Assembly (NCBI GenBank): GCA_023261405.1
Contig: JAHFOZ010000020.1
Location: 1-21,878 of the forward strand
Source of the DNA: Planctomycetota bacterium
Lineage (GTDB): Bacteria; Planctomycetota; MHYJ01; JACPRB01
Direction of reading: 5' to 3'
DNA: 21,878 nucleotides
Shown here: positions 1-6,289 of the stretch, in pieces
How positions within the stretch are numbered: the stretch's first letter is position 1
Layout: the number at the start of each line of letters is the position of its first letter
Position numbers and translations under genes: made by a program
Notes under the pieces: model-generated
Told to the model about the DNA's origin: nothing
What the model saw: the letters and a program-made list of their open reading frames with translations, nothing else
Database searches by the model: none

Positions 1-212
1 CACGGTGCCCTCTTTCGGCTTTTCCTTGGCGTTGGGCGAATGAGGATCCTCCCGTCGGGAAGCGCCCTCCCCGTTTCCGTCCCGAGCTCCGCGCAGTTGA
101 GGGGGACCACCCCCCAGTCGCGATGAAGCTCCAGTCCATCGGTCCGGCGGCAGATCCGCTCCACGTCATCCGCGCTCAGGAGGTCGATCCCGTCATGGTA
201 AGGGGCCAACAT
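1..212 (-). CDS. Partial hypothetical protein, C-terminus outside the window
   Basis: An open frame of 70 codons starts at ATG 212 and leaves the window without a stop. A GGGGTGA Shine-Dalgarno-like stretch lies a few bases before the ATG. The visible protein begins MLAPYHDGIDLLSADDVERI and is acidic at first, then ends in a basic run (RPTPRKSRKRAP). I recognise no family. A sigma-54-type promoter (251-265) lies about 40 bases upstream on the same strand, which gives a natural leader of roughly 28 bases and is the main reason to believe the gene. It would belong to the same sigma-54 group as the stress protein, pirin and small-protein genes to its right. No function can be given. Confidence 0.5.
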   Translation of the reverse strand, partial: MLAPYHDGIDLLSADDVERICRRTDGLELHRDWGVVPLNCAELGTETGRALPDGRILIRPTPRKSRKRAP

Positions 213-250
213 GACATCACCCCGTTTTGTTGTTCATGAAGGCAGGTTGA

Positions 251-265
251 GCAAGCCGCATGCCA
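251..265 (-). promoter_or_regulatory. Sigma-54 (-24/-12) promoter for the left-edge gene
   Basis: On the minus strand the site reads TGGCATGCGGCTTGC followed by T. This matches the sigma-54 consensus TGGCAC-N5-TTGCW at all but one fixed position and keeps the GG-N10-GC spacing. It differs by one base from the two sites at 2225-2298. The expected transcription start is near 240, about 28 bases before ATG 212. Confidence 0.65.
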
Positions 266-397
266 GACAAGTCTGAAGCCAGATGGCATTCTTCGGAAGT
301 GCCGACTCGTCCGATGCTTCCCTGGGGCGGACCCACAAACCGCCGGCGATAACCTTCGGATGTCGCTTGAGCGGCCCGTTCCTATCGATACTCGGAC

Positions 398-892
398 TCA
401 TCGCGGAGAATCCTGTAAGCCGCTTGAAGCGCCCGCCGGAAGCCGTTCCGCAAGGGCTCCGGAGAGACGCCGAGCGTCCACGACATCCAGGGACCGGACA
501 AACCTGTCCACGACCTTCGACTCGCGGTGGAGATGATCGAGCATCACGGCCAGGAACGACCTCGCCAGCCCGTATGCCTTCTCCTTGTCCCCGCCTCGAA
601 TCTGAAGACCCAGGTCGCGCGCGTAGAGATGGAAGAGCCGGTGGTCCTTCTTCAACTCTTCAAGGTTGCAGGCGGATCCCGGCTCTATCTTCTCGAGGGC
701 CGGGAAGAGGGTTTCTTCAGCATACCGAAGGTGTCCCGAAAGCCTTCCCACGAATCGGTCGGCATCTCCGCTCAGCGCTTCGTCGGGCGTGCCCCGAGAG
801 CACGCCCCCCGGTTTCCGCGAAGATGGTCCATGAGACCCGCGAGGGCATCGCTGAGATCCCCATTCTTGGAGCGGCTCAGGGTCGTGTTCAT
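398..892 (-). CDS. Possible independently translated hemerythrin-like protein (internal start)
   Basis: ATG 892 lies in the same frame as the universal stress protein and encodes 164 aa beginning MNTTLSRSKNG. It is preceded, seven bases away, by GGAAGGAG, a far better Shine-Dalgarno than the one at the upstream start. The residues just before it (GGGGLIRADARPEGDS) look like a non-conserved tail. So either the USP stop codon was lost, fusing two adjacent genes, or the cell makes both a fusion and a free HHE protein. The metal ligand pattern (His, HxxxxEE, His, HxxxE) is complete within this shorter product. Confidence 0.5.
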   Translation of the reverse strand: MNTTLSRSKNGDLSDALAGLMDHLRGNRGACSRGTPDEALSGDADRFVGRLSGHLRYAEETLFPALEKIEPGSACNLEELKKDHRLFHLYARDLGLQIRGGDKEKAYGLARSFLAVMLDHLHRESKVVDRFVRSLDVVDARRLSGALAERLPAGASSGLQDSPR

Positions 893-1840
893 CGAATCTC
901 CTTCCGGTCGTGCGTCAGCGCGGATTAGCCCACCGCCGCCCCGCTGCTGCCTGGGCCCGCGGGCCTCCGGAGCGATCGTGCGGACCAACGGCCTCTGGAG
1001 AAGAACGGGGCGATCCGTGCGTCCCAGGACCGCTTGGGTCACGCTCCCGAAAATCGCGCGTTCCCGTCCCCTTCGAGCATGGGTGGACATGGCGATCAAG
1101 TCCGCATCCAGCGACTTCGCGTGACCGAGGATCTCCTCGACCGGGTCGCCCTCGGCGATCACCTGCCGGGAAGCGAGGTCAAACTCTTCGAGCCAGCTGG
1201 CCACGGTGAGGAGTTTCTGTTCCGGATCCTCCGGATTGCCCGACGCGACGAGGATTCCGCGCTGGGGGACGGGTGCGAATGAGCGCCCGGTGACGTGAAG
1301 AACGATCACTTCTGCTCCGGTCCGGACGGCGAGCCGCCGTACCGCGATCATGATCGTGGACGATTCCTCTGAGCCGTCCAGGGCCACCAGGATTCTTCGG
1401 AGCGCCGTTCGGGGGGGAGGGATGCCCGGGCGCGTCAGAAGGACGGGTAGTTGCGTCTGTCGCACGACGGTCTCGGCCACGCTGCCCATGAACCACTTCC
1501 CCAGGCCGGTGCGGGCGTGGGTGCACATCGCGATCAGGTCGATGTTGAATTCCAGCGCGACCTGGAAGACCGCGTCGGCGGGCGCGCCCGTGCGGATGAG
1601 GTCGATCCCGCCCAAGCTGGGAAATCGTCCGCGGACGTCCTTGAGATAGGCATACGCCTTATCGTGAATCTCCATCACCCCCGCGGACGAGGAGCCCAGG
1701 GTTGAGGGGAATGACGGAACGACGTGCAGGAGGTGGACCTCGGCCGCGTCGACCGCGGTCCGCTCAACTTCGATGAGCGCCGCTTCCGCCGCCGCCGAGC
1801 CATCGAGGGGGACGAGGATTCTGCACGTCGTCAGGGTCAT
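398..1840 (-). CDS. Tandem universal stress protein (two UspA domains) with a hemerythrin-like HHE C-terminus
   Basis: The 480-aa frame holds two UspA-type domains, about residues 4-138 and 148-283. Each starts RILV-LDGS and ends with a nucleotide-loop-like THAR..G...GSV stretch (residues 107-121 and 253-267). After a Gly/Arg-rich linker comes an all-helical domain, about 325-450, with hemerythrin-type ligand spacing: H339, H370 with E375/E376, H400 or H404, and H436-x3-E440. Universal stress proteins act in the cytoplasm, often bind ATP and help survival under oxygen or nutrient stress. HHE domains carry a di-iron site that binds oxygen or NO. A fused pair suggests redox or oxygen stress work. 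The start ATG has only a weak SD. A strong internal SD before Met317 means the HHE part may be a separate gene (see 398-892). The nearest upstream promoter candidate is the sigma-54 site at 2225-2239, with a leader of about 370 bases. Confidence 0.85.
   Translation of the reverse strand: MTLTTCRILVPLDGSAAAEAALIEVERTAVDAAEVHLLHVVPSFPSTLGSSSAGVMEIHDKAYAYLKDVRGRFPSLGGIDLIRTGAPADAVFQVALEFNIDLIAMCTHARTGLGKWFMGSVAETVVRQTQLPVLLTRPGIPPPRTALRRILVALDGSEESSTIMIAVRRLAVRTGAEVIVLHVTGRSFAPVPQRGILVASGNPEDPEQKLLTVASWLEEFDLASRQVIAEGDPVEEILGHAKSLDADLIAMSTHARRGRERAIFGSVTQAVLGRTDRPVLLQRPLVRTIAPEARGPRQQRGGGGLIRADARPEGDSMNTTLSRSKNGDLSDALAGLMDHLRGNRGACSRGTPDEALSGDADRFVGRLSGHLRYAEETLFPALEKIEPGSACNLEELKKDHRLFHLYARDLGLQIRGGDKEKAYGLARSFLAVMLDHLHRESKVVDRFVRSLDVVDARRLSGALAERLPAGASSGLQDSPR
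893..905 (-). promoter_or_regulatory. Strong internal Shine-Dalgarno before the hemerythrin-like domain
   Basis: On the minus strand the sequence GGAAGGAGATTCG directly precedes ATG 892. Its strength and spacing are those of a true initiation site, inside an otherwise continuous reading frame. Confidence 0.6.
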
Positions 1841-2224
1841 TCAACGCTCACGTGTCACACTTCGGATGCCGGGGGCGCGCGCCGCCGCGCGCCGGCATGG
1901 AACGGAGGGGCCATTCCGAGCGGCGCCATCGGCAGACCTGCCTGTCCAAGCGCGAGGCTGCCAGCGGAACATTCTCCGCTGTTGGCGCCGCCGGAGACTA
2001 CACTACCTTGATCACGCAATTCTCCGACCCGAACGGGTTCGCCACGTGGCCAGTCGCCTCTGCGTGGTCCCTCCAACAGACCGTCTTTTCTCCCCTCCGC
2101 AGGGATTGCCGTCTCCGGTCGCAGCGCCATCCACATCTCGGTACCTCACCGCTTCGAGGCACCGTCCGGTCGGTCTTGAGGAAGTGAGGGGAAAACGCAA
2201 GTGATCCGTTCTCCGGCAGTTACA
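1841..2224. other. Long intergenic leader with no convincing gene
   Basis: This stretch separates the stress-protein start (1840) from the divergent sigma-54 pair (2225-2298). It would form a long 5' leader for the stress gene if that transcript starts near 2212. A 93-codon minus-strand frame (2136-1855) has a plausible SD (GTGAGG), but its third-position base use is unlike neighbouring genes and its protein is low complexity. I did not call it. Confidence 0.4.
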
Positions 2225-2239
2225 GCAAGCCGTATGCCA
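2225..2239 (-). promoter_or_regulatory. Sigma-54 promoter, leftward arm of a divergent pair
   Basis: On the minus strand it reads TGGCATACGGCTTGC followed by T: the -24 GG and -12 GC are ten bases apart and TTGCT matches the consensus. It points toward the universal stress gene. It is an exact inverted copy of the site at 2284-2298. Confidence 0.65.
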
Positions 2240-2283
2240 GCGGGCCTCCACTCGTATGCGAATTCGCGAAGGGTGAGTGCCGG

Positions 2284-2298
2284 TGGCATACGGCTTGC
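2284..2298 (+). promoter_or_regulatory. Sigma-54 promoter, rightward arm of a divergent pair
   Basis: TGGCATACGGCTTGC on the plus strand, with GG-N10-GC spacing. It is the perfect 15-bp inverted partner of 2225-2239, with 44 bases between the arms. It points toward the gene at 2560, with an expected start near 2310. The spacer contains a small palindrome (GCGAATTCGC, 2258-2267) that could bind a regulator. Confidence 0.65.
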
Positions 2299-2368
2299 GC
2301 TTGAGATCGATCGATCGGCTGGCCGCTCCCGCGCGGGGCGGCTTGAGAAGATCCAGCCATGGGTTTCC

Positions 2369-2563
2369 ATGAAGACGTTCGTCGCCTTCCTCCGCGCGTT
2401 CGCGGTGGCCCACACGTACGACGTCCGCTGCTGGCCCGAGGATGGCCAGGCCCCGGATGCGCCCATCGCCGCGGCGGTTCAGCGGCTCGGAACCTCCAGG
2501 CGAAGTTGCCATGAGTCCAGGAATCCCCCTCGCACCCCCGGTTCAAGGGAGTCGAAGGCATGA
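2369..2563 (+). CDS. Doubtful small ORF overlapping the start of the next gene
   Basis: A 64-codon frame starting MKTFVAFLRAFAVAHTYDV lies between the rightward sigma-54 promoter and the gene at 2560. Its TGA overlaps that gene's ATG (ATGA), as in coupled genes. Against it, there is no clear SD and the second half (SCHESRNPPRTPGSRESKA) looks unstructured and non-conserved. It may be leader sequence only. Confidence 0.25.
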   Translation: MKTFVAFLRAFAVAHTYDVRCWPEDGQAPDAPIAAAVQRLGTSRRSCHESRNPPRTPGSRESKA

Positions 2564-3120
2564 ACGTCCAGGTATGGAAGACGCTGGAGAGCCAGGCACT
2601 CTGGCTCCTCGAGCATCCGGACCAGTCGCCGCTCCGCGACACCACTCGAGGCATGGCGCTCCAGCTGCGCCTCTGGCGCTATTCTCACTCAGGCCCCCAC
2701 GTTTCCTGGGGCGTCTTCCTGTCGGTCCGTGACTACCGGACTCGCCGAGGGGTAGTGCGAGAAACGGTCTGGGACCGCCTCAAAGACTGGAAGGATCGGA
2801 TGACTCCGCTCGAGGCACTCAAGCGTCGCCAGGTCGAGGAACCGGCGATTCTCAGCCGCGACGCGGAGGTGAGCTGGCACGACTTGGAATCGTTCGTGGA
2901 CCGGCTCGCCGGCCTTCGTTCGCCGAGTCCGGTCTTCGCTCCGACCTCTTCCAAGGGGGATGTCCTCGGCCTGGAGGGATATCGCTCCCTGGCTCACGTC
3001 CGATTCCAATGGGAGGGGAAGGGGCCCCGCGGTTCGCGGGAGGCGGTCGCCTGTACCGGCCAGCTTCGAGCGTTGCTGGTACGGGCACTGCGCGAGCGGA
3101 GCGAGCCCGGGACCCTCTGA
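2560..3120 (+). CDS. Hypothetical protein, 186 aa
   Basis: The ATG at 2560 is preceded by AAGGGAG at good spacing. The product is soluble-looking and rich in Trp, Arg and Leu, with no signal peptide, membrane segment or cysteine cluster. Helical stretches rich in charge (VWDRLKDWKDRMTPLEALKR, WHDLESFVDRLAGL) alternate with strand-like parts (HVSWGVFLSVRDY, LAHVRFQWEGKG). I recognise no family. It is the first solid gene downstream of the sigma-54 site at 2284-2298 and ends 22 bases from the stop of the convergent pirin gene, with no obvious terminator between them. Its job is probably tied to the stress group around it, but that is inference from position only. Confidence 0.7.
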   Translation: MNVQVWKTLESQALWLLEHPDQSPLRDTTRGMALQLRLWRYSHSGPHVSWGVFLSVRDYRTRRGVVRETVWDRLKDWKDRMTPLEALKRRQVEEPAILSRDAEVSWHDLESFVDRLAGLRSPSPVFAPTSSKGDVLGLEGYRSLAHVRFQWEGKGPRGSREAVACTGQLRALLVRALRERSEPGTL

Positions 3121-3142
3121 GCGGCGAAGTCAGCGCCCCATC

Positions 3143-3841
3143 CTACGCGAGATCGAAGAGAAGGATCTCCGAGGGTTCCTGCGCGGTCAACGAGACCGCA
3201 GTTTCATCCACCAGCGAGGCCCCGTCCCCCGCGCGAAGTTGCTGATCAACCAGTCGGATCCCGCCATTGACCACGTGGAGCCAGGCGGCTCGCGAGGGGG
3301 CGAGCTCGTGGACCAGATGATGTCCAGGGTCCAGGATCGATGAATACACCCGGATGTCCTGGTGTATCCGGAGCGAGTCGCCCTTGCCGTCCGGGGAGGC
3401 CAGGAGCCGGAGGATCCCCCGGCGCTCCGCCATGGGAAACCGCCTCTGCTCGGCGCGGAACTGGATGTTGTCCCGATCGGGGATGATGCAGCACTGGAAG
3501 GCGTGGGTGTTCCCTTTGGGGGACCTGTTGAAAGCCCGGTTCGTCGTTCCGGAAGCGGCGCTGGCGCGGCGGCACTCTCCCACCTCGATCACGCTGCTCC
3601 GCCCAGAGGCATCTTCATGAACCAGAGTTCCTTCGCTGACATAGGTCAGAATTTCGATGTCCTTCTGGGAATGAAGAAGAGAGCCTACCCCGGGAGCGAG
3701 GCCTTCTTCATTGAAGCACTCCAACGTGCGAAAGCCCTTCCGCAGAGGATCGGTCGAGCTTTCCGCGTCGAACGTTCTCCACGTGTCCTGGCCGCGCCGG
3801 CGGACATGTTGGCGCTCAGCCGATCGTCTGAGAATGATCAT
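3143..3841 (-). CDS. Pirin-family protein with a degenerate metal site
   Basis: The 232-aa protein has the bicupin pirin layout. The N-terminal cupin carries DIEILTYVSEGTLVHEDASG (residues 61-80) and the C-terminal cupin carries RAAWLHVVNGGIRL and AGDGASLVDE, ending in EILLFDL, all typical of the family. Family members such as E. coli YhhW bind a metal through two His of an HxH motif, a third His and a Glu, and some act as quercetinases. Here the equivalents read H57-S-Q59 and N101-R-A103, so three of the four ligands appear lost and catalysis is unlikely. A sensing or protein-binding role is possible. The start ATG has no good SD and lies inside a 14-bp palindrome (3831-3844). A sigma-54 site lies upstream (3887-3901). 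It is transcribed divergently from the activator gene. Confidence 0.8.
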   Translation of the reverse strand: MIILRRSAERQHVRRRGQDTWRTFDAESSTDPLRKGFRTLECFNEEGLAPGVGSLLHSQKDIEILTYVSEGTLVHEDASGRSSVIEVGECRRASAASGTTNRAFNRSPKGNTHAFQCCIIPDRDNIQFRAEQRRFPMAERRGILRLLASPDGKGDSLRIHQDIRVYSSILDPGHHLVHELAPSRAAWLHVVNGGIRLVDQQLRAGDGASLVDETAVSLTAQEPSEILLFDLA

Positions 3842-3844
3842 TCT
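3831..3844. promoter_or_regulatory. 14-bp palindrome across the pirin start codon
   Basis: AGAATGATCATTCT is a perfect palindrome that includes the pirin ATG (3841-3839). Its first ten bases recur exactly at 3951-3960, inside the tandem dyads upstream. It could be an operator or a further binding site of the neighbouring activator. Confidence 0.4.
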
Positions 3845-3886
3845 TGCGCGCGGCCGCGGTTCCTTATCTTGTGTCGGAAGGTCGGA

Positions 3887-3901
3887 GCAAAGGACGGGCC
3901 C
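3887..3901 (-). promoter_or_regulatory. Probable sigma-54 promoter of the pirin gene
   Basis: On the minus strand it reads GGGCCCGTCCTTTGC followed by T. GG and GC are ten bases apart and TTTGCT matches the -12 element. The -24 element is weaker than at the other sites. The expected start near 3875 leaves a leader of about 34 bases before the pirin ATG. Confidence 0.5.
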
Positions 3902-3945
3902 AAGTGCGGGTCAGGGCGAAGTGGTTTCTTCGAGGACCCCGAATA

Positions 3946-3980
3946 GGATCAGAATGATCACCCGGCGGATCAGTTTGATC
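3946..3980. promoter_or_regulatory. Tandem dyads, candidate enhancer (UAS) for the sigma-54 activator
   Basis: Two copies of GGATCAGNNTGATC (3946-3959 and 3967-3980) each contain the dyad GATCA-N3-TGATC. They start exactly 21 bases apart, two helical turns, so both would face the same side of the DNA. They lie about 70-105 bases upstream of the predicted pirin start and 156-190 bases before the activator's start codon, where sigma-54 activators of this family usually bind. Confidence 0.55.
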
Positions 3981-3999
3981 TCCCGACGACCACGGCCCG

Positions 4000-4052
4000 C
4001 AATATCGCAGCTGTATTGAGGGCAGGGGAGGCAGGCCCCGCGGAAGGCCTGC
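4000..4052. repeat. Dyad and hairpin in the activator leader
   Basis: CAATA (4000-4004) and TATTG (4014-4018) form a short dyad. Further on, GCAGGCC (4031-4037) and GGCCTGC (4046-4052) can pair as a seven-bp GC-rich stem with an eight-base loop. Either may be a binding site or a leader hairpin of the activator gene. No clear sigma-70 promoter was seen. Confidence 0.3.
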
Positions 4053-4135
4053 GATTCGTGAGGAATTCACCCGCTTTCGCCCGTGCCGGGTCTCTCAAAA
4101 TGATAGAGTGGCGTTCTGCCCTTTAGAGGTGATCT

Positions 4136-5776
4136 GTGCGAGTCGAAGACCTCGATCTGAAGGAACTCCTGGAATTGGACCCGGGTGGGGGCCTCATCCT
4201 GTTCGCGGGACAGAGGGCGATCCTTTTCAATGCCGTGGCGCAGGGGCTACTCCGGAAGGAGCTGATCGACACCTTCGGCGTGAGGGTGGCGCGCGGCATT
4301 CTCAGCCGATTCGGCTACATCCACGGCAGGAGGATGGCCGAAGCGATGCGCACGCAATTCAAGTGGGACAACGATGAGGAATGGCGCCGGGCCGGCGCCC
4401 GTCTTTATGCGCTCCAGGGGTTGTTCATGCTGGAACCCGGCAGCCCCGTCCCGTTCGCTCCCGAAGGTGGGACCTGGCGGGTCTCCTATGAGGCCGAGCA
4501 GCACCTCCTCCATCTCGGCCAAGCGGAGTACCCGGTCTGCTGGACCCTCTGCGGGCTGGTCAGCGGCTATCTGAGTTTCGCGGCGTCCCGGGAGATGTAT
4601 GCCGTGGAGGACCGGTGCATGGGCCGGGGCGACTCGGCCTGCCATGTCACGATCAAGTCCGCGGAGGAGTGGGGGGATGCGGCCCGCGACGAGCTTTCGG
4701 TATTCAAGCGCGAGGGAATCGACTCCGCGCTGGAAGAGGTTGCCCGGGCCTTGAAGCTCAGCGAGCGCCGACTGCGCGACCGACGGCGCCGTCTGGCACG
4801 GCTGGCCCATGTCCCGGAGGATTTCGCCGATATCGTGGCGCAGAGCCCGGAAATGCGCCGGGTCGTGGAGCTGGCGCGGACGATCTCCAGGGTGGACTCC
4901 ACCGTGCTCGTCACGGGCGAGAGCGGCACGGGGAAGGAGCGCATCGCGCGCTTCGTCCATGACCAGTCGGCCTGCGCGGACGGCCCGTTCATCGCCGTCA
5001 ATTGCGGCGCGATCAGCGAATCCCTCCTCGAGAGCGAGCTCTTCGGCCATGCCCGCGGGTCGTTCACGGGGGCGACCTCCGACCGCGCGGGACTCTTCGA
5101 GGCAGCGAACGGCGGGACGCTGTTCCTCGACGAAGTGGGGGAGATCCCCCAGTCGATGCAGGTGAAGCTCCTCCGGGCGCTCCAGGAGCGGGAAATCCGG
5201 CGGGTGGGCGAAAACCAGAACCGCCCGATCAACGTGCGGATCGTGACCGCCACGAACAAGGACCTCGGTGCCGAGGTGGCCGCCAAGCGCTTCAGGGAGG
5301 ACCTGTTCTACCGCCTCAAGGTGGTCGAGCTGGCGGTCCCCCCCTTGCGACAGAGGAGGGAAGACATCCTGCCGCTCGCTCGGCTGCTCCTCGCGGGGTC
5401 GGCCCTCCACATGCAGAGGCGGGTCGAGGGGCTTACGGCCCCGGCGGCCGATCAACTCCTGGGCTACGGCTGGCCTGGAAACGTGCGGGAGCTGGCGAAC
5501 GTCATGGAACGCGGCGTCGCCGTGGCGAGGGGAAGCCGTATCGACCTGGAAGACCTTCCTCCCGAGGTGCGGGCGGCGGTGCTGCCTCCGCTGGGCGGAA
5601 GAGGGATCCGACTTCTGCGAGATGTCGAGAAGGACTACATCCTCGCCATCGTCGATGCCAAGCGGGGGAATCGGACGCAGGCGGCGATTTCTCTCGGGAT
5701 CGGGGTCGCCACGCTGCATCGGAAGCTGAAGTCCTTCACCCGGGGTACTCCGAAAGGCTCCGCGCGGGGCAGTTAG
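4136..5776 (+). CDS. Sigma-54-dependent activator of the XylR/DmpR type (XylR_N, V4R, AAA+, Fis HTH)
   Basis: The 546-aa protein has an N-terminal XylR-type sensor (about 12-110), a V4R domain (about 111-175), a basic coiled linker (about 195-225), an AAA+ domain and a Fis-type helix-turn-helix (about 496-532). The AAA+ part has Walker A GESGTGKE (261-268), GSFTGA (308-313, the sigma-54 contact loop, usually GAFTGA), Walker B LFLDE (329-333), FREDLFYRL (387-395) and GYGWPGNVREL (443-453). Such proteins bind enhancers and use ATP to open sigma-54 promoters when the sensor binds an effector. C135, E158, C161 and C169 match the spacing of the zinc site known from MopR/PoxR. W114 fits the pocket tryptophan, but the phenol-contacting His is Tyr91 here, so the ligand probably differs. 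The GTG start is chosen for its AGAGGTGA SD. It is the obvious controller of the six sigma-54 sites nearby. Confidence 0.93.
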   Translation: MRVEDLDLKELLELDPGGGLILFAGQRAILFNAVAQGLLRKELIDTFGVRVARGILSRFGYIHGRRMAEAMRTQFKWDNDEEWRRAGARLYALQGLFMLEPGSPVPFAPEGGTWRVSYEAEQHLLHLGQAEYPVCWTLCGLVSGYLSFAASREMYAVEDRCMGRGDSACHVTIKSAEEWGDAARDELSVFKREGIDSALEEVARALKLSERRLRDRRRRLARLAHVPEDFADIVAQSPEMRRVVELARTISRVDSTVLVTGESGTGKERIARFVHDQSACADGPFIAVNCGAISESLLESELFGHARGSFTGATSDRAGLFEAANGGTLFLDEVGEIPQSMQVKLLRALQEREIRRVGENQNRPINVRIVTATNKDLGAEVAAKRFREDLFYRLKVVELAVPPLRQRREDILPLARLLLAGSALHMQRRVEGLTAPAADQLLGYGWPGNVRELANVMERGVAVARGSRIDLEDLPPEVRAAVLPPLGGRGIRLLRDVEKDYILAIVDAKRGNRTQAAISLGIGVATLHRKLKSFTRGTPKGSARGS

Positions 5777-5823
5777 ACCCCGCACCCGGGGCGCCGGCCG
5801 ATACCGGGATCCGCCGCACATCG

Positions 5824-5838
5824 TGGCCCCTCAGTTGC
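5824..5838 (+). promoter_or_regulatory. Sigma-54 promoter upstream of the Pro/Ala-rich gene
   Basis: TGGCCCCTCAGTTGC followed by T matches TGGCAC-N5-TTGCT with one change in the -24 box (A to C) and the correct GG-N10-GC spacing. It lies 48 bases after the activator stop. The start should be near 5850, giving a leader of about 145 bases to ATG 5995, in which I see no other gene. Confidence 0.6.
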
Positions 5839-5994
5839 TCCATCATCCTGCGTGACTTCCCGCGAGGCTCTTCCCCGCCCGTACGAGAGCTGTCGGTGCT
5901 TCCGTTTCCCCAAGGCCATGACCTTCACGTAGCACCCGGGGCTTCACGCCACATCCGATTTGAGCTGGTTGACAACCCACTGAGGAGAATGACC

Positions 5995-6177
5995 ATGATC
6001 GATGAGAAAAAGCCCGGAGTCGAAGTTCAGCCCGTCCAGGGTGCCGTCATCACGGCGCCCGCCCCCGCGGCGGCCGTAGCGACGGCCCCTCCCGCGGCCC
6101 CGGCCCCCGTCGCGGCCGTGGACGTGAAGTCCGCCCCCGCCCCGGTTGCGGCCGTCCAACTCTCGGACAAGAAGTAG
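5995..6177 (+). CDS. Small Pro/Ala/Val-rich protein, 60 aa
   Basis: GAGGAGA lies seven bases before ATG 5995. An in-frame ATG at 5989 overlaps this SD and is less likely. The product starts MIDEKKPGVEVQPVQGAVIT, continues as an Ala-Pro-Val repeat with almost no charge (APAPAAAVATAPPAAPAPVAAV) and ends in a charged tail (QLSDKK). It has no signal peptide or membrane segment and is likely disordered. I recognise no family. It is a monocistronic unit: a sigma-54 promoter lies upstream and a strong hairpin directly downstream. Isolation between its own promoter and terminator suggests high or strictly timed expression. Confidence 0.6.
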   Translation: MIDEKKPGVEVQPVQGAVITAPAPAAAVATAPPAAPAPVAAVDVKSAPAPVAAVQLSDKK

Positions 6178-6184
6178 CTCAAGC

Positions 6185-6218
6185 GCCGGGGTCATGGCCT
6201 CAAGGCCGTGACCCCGGC
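6185..6218 (+). terminator. Strong hairpin after the Pro/Ala-rich gene
   Basis: Arms 6185-6199 and 6204-6218 pair over 15 positions with one mismatch around a TCAA loop, starting seven bases after the stop codon. There is no T-run afterwards, so it may act as a rho-assisted terminator or as a 3' stabilising stem. Confidence 0.6.
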
Positions 6219-6289
6219 ATTCCAGCTCAAGTCCAGGCTGGAATGAGCGCCCACCCCCTTCCCCCGAAATTCGCGCCCCCTCAGCCGAT

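Noticed and set aside
1948..1975. TGGCAG-like sequence on the minus strand as a closer sigma-54 promoter for the stress gene
   Set aside because: The GG to GC distance is one base too short for the strict N10 spacing.
1855..2136. 93-codon minus-strand frame with a fair SD, between the sigma-54 site and the stress gene
   Set aside because: Third-position base use is unlike real genes here and the protein looks unstructured; kept as leader sequence. It would deserve reconsidering if ribosome data support it.
5777..5795. Short CCCCG/CGGGG stem after the activator stop as a terminator
   Set aside because: Only five base pairs and no T-run; too weak to call in such GC-rich DNA.
4247..5821. 524-codon minus-strand open frame
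   Set aside because: Antisense shadow of the sigma-54 activator.
5002..6177. 391-codon plus-strand frame ending in the Pro/Ala-rich protein
   Set aside because: Its first 320 codons are an out-of-frame reading of the activator gene and its downstream gap; only the last 60 codons have their own SD.
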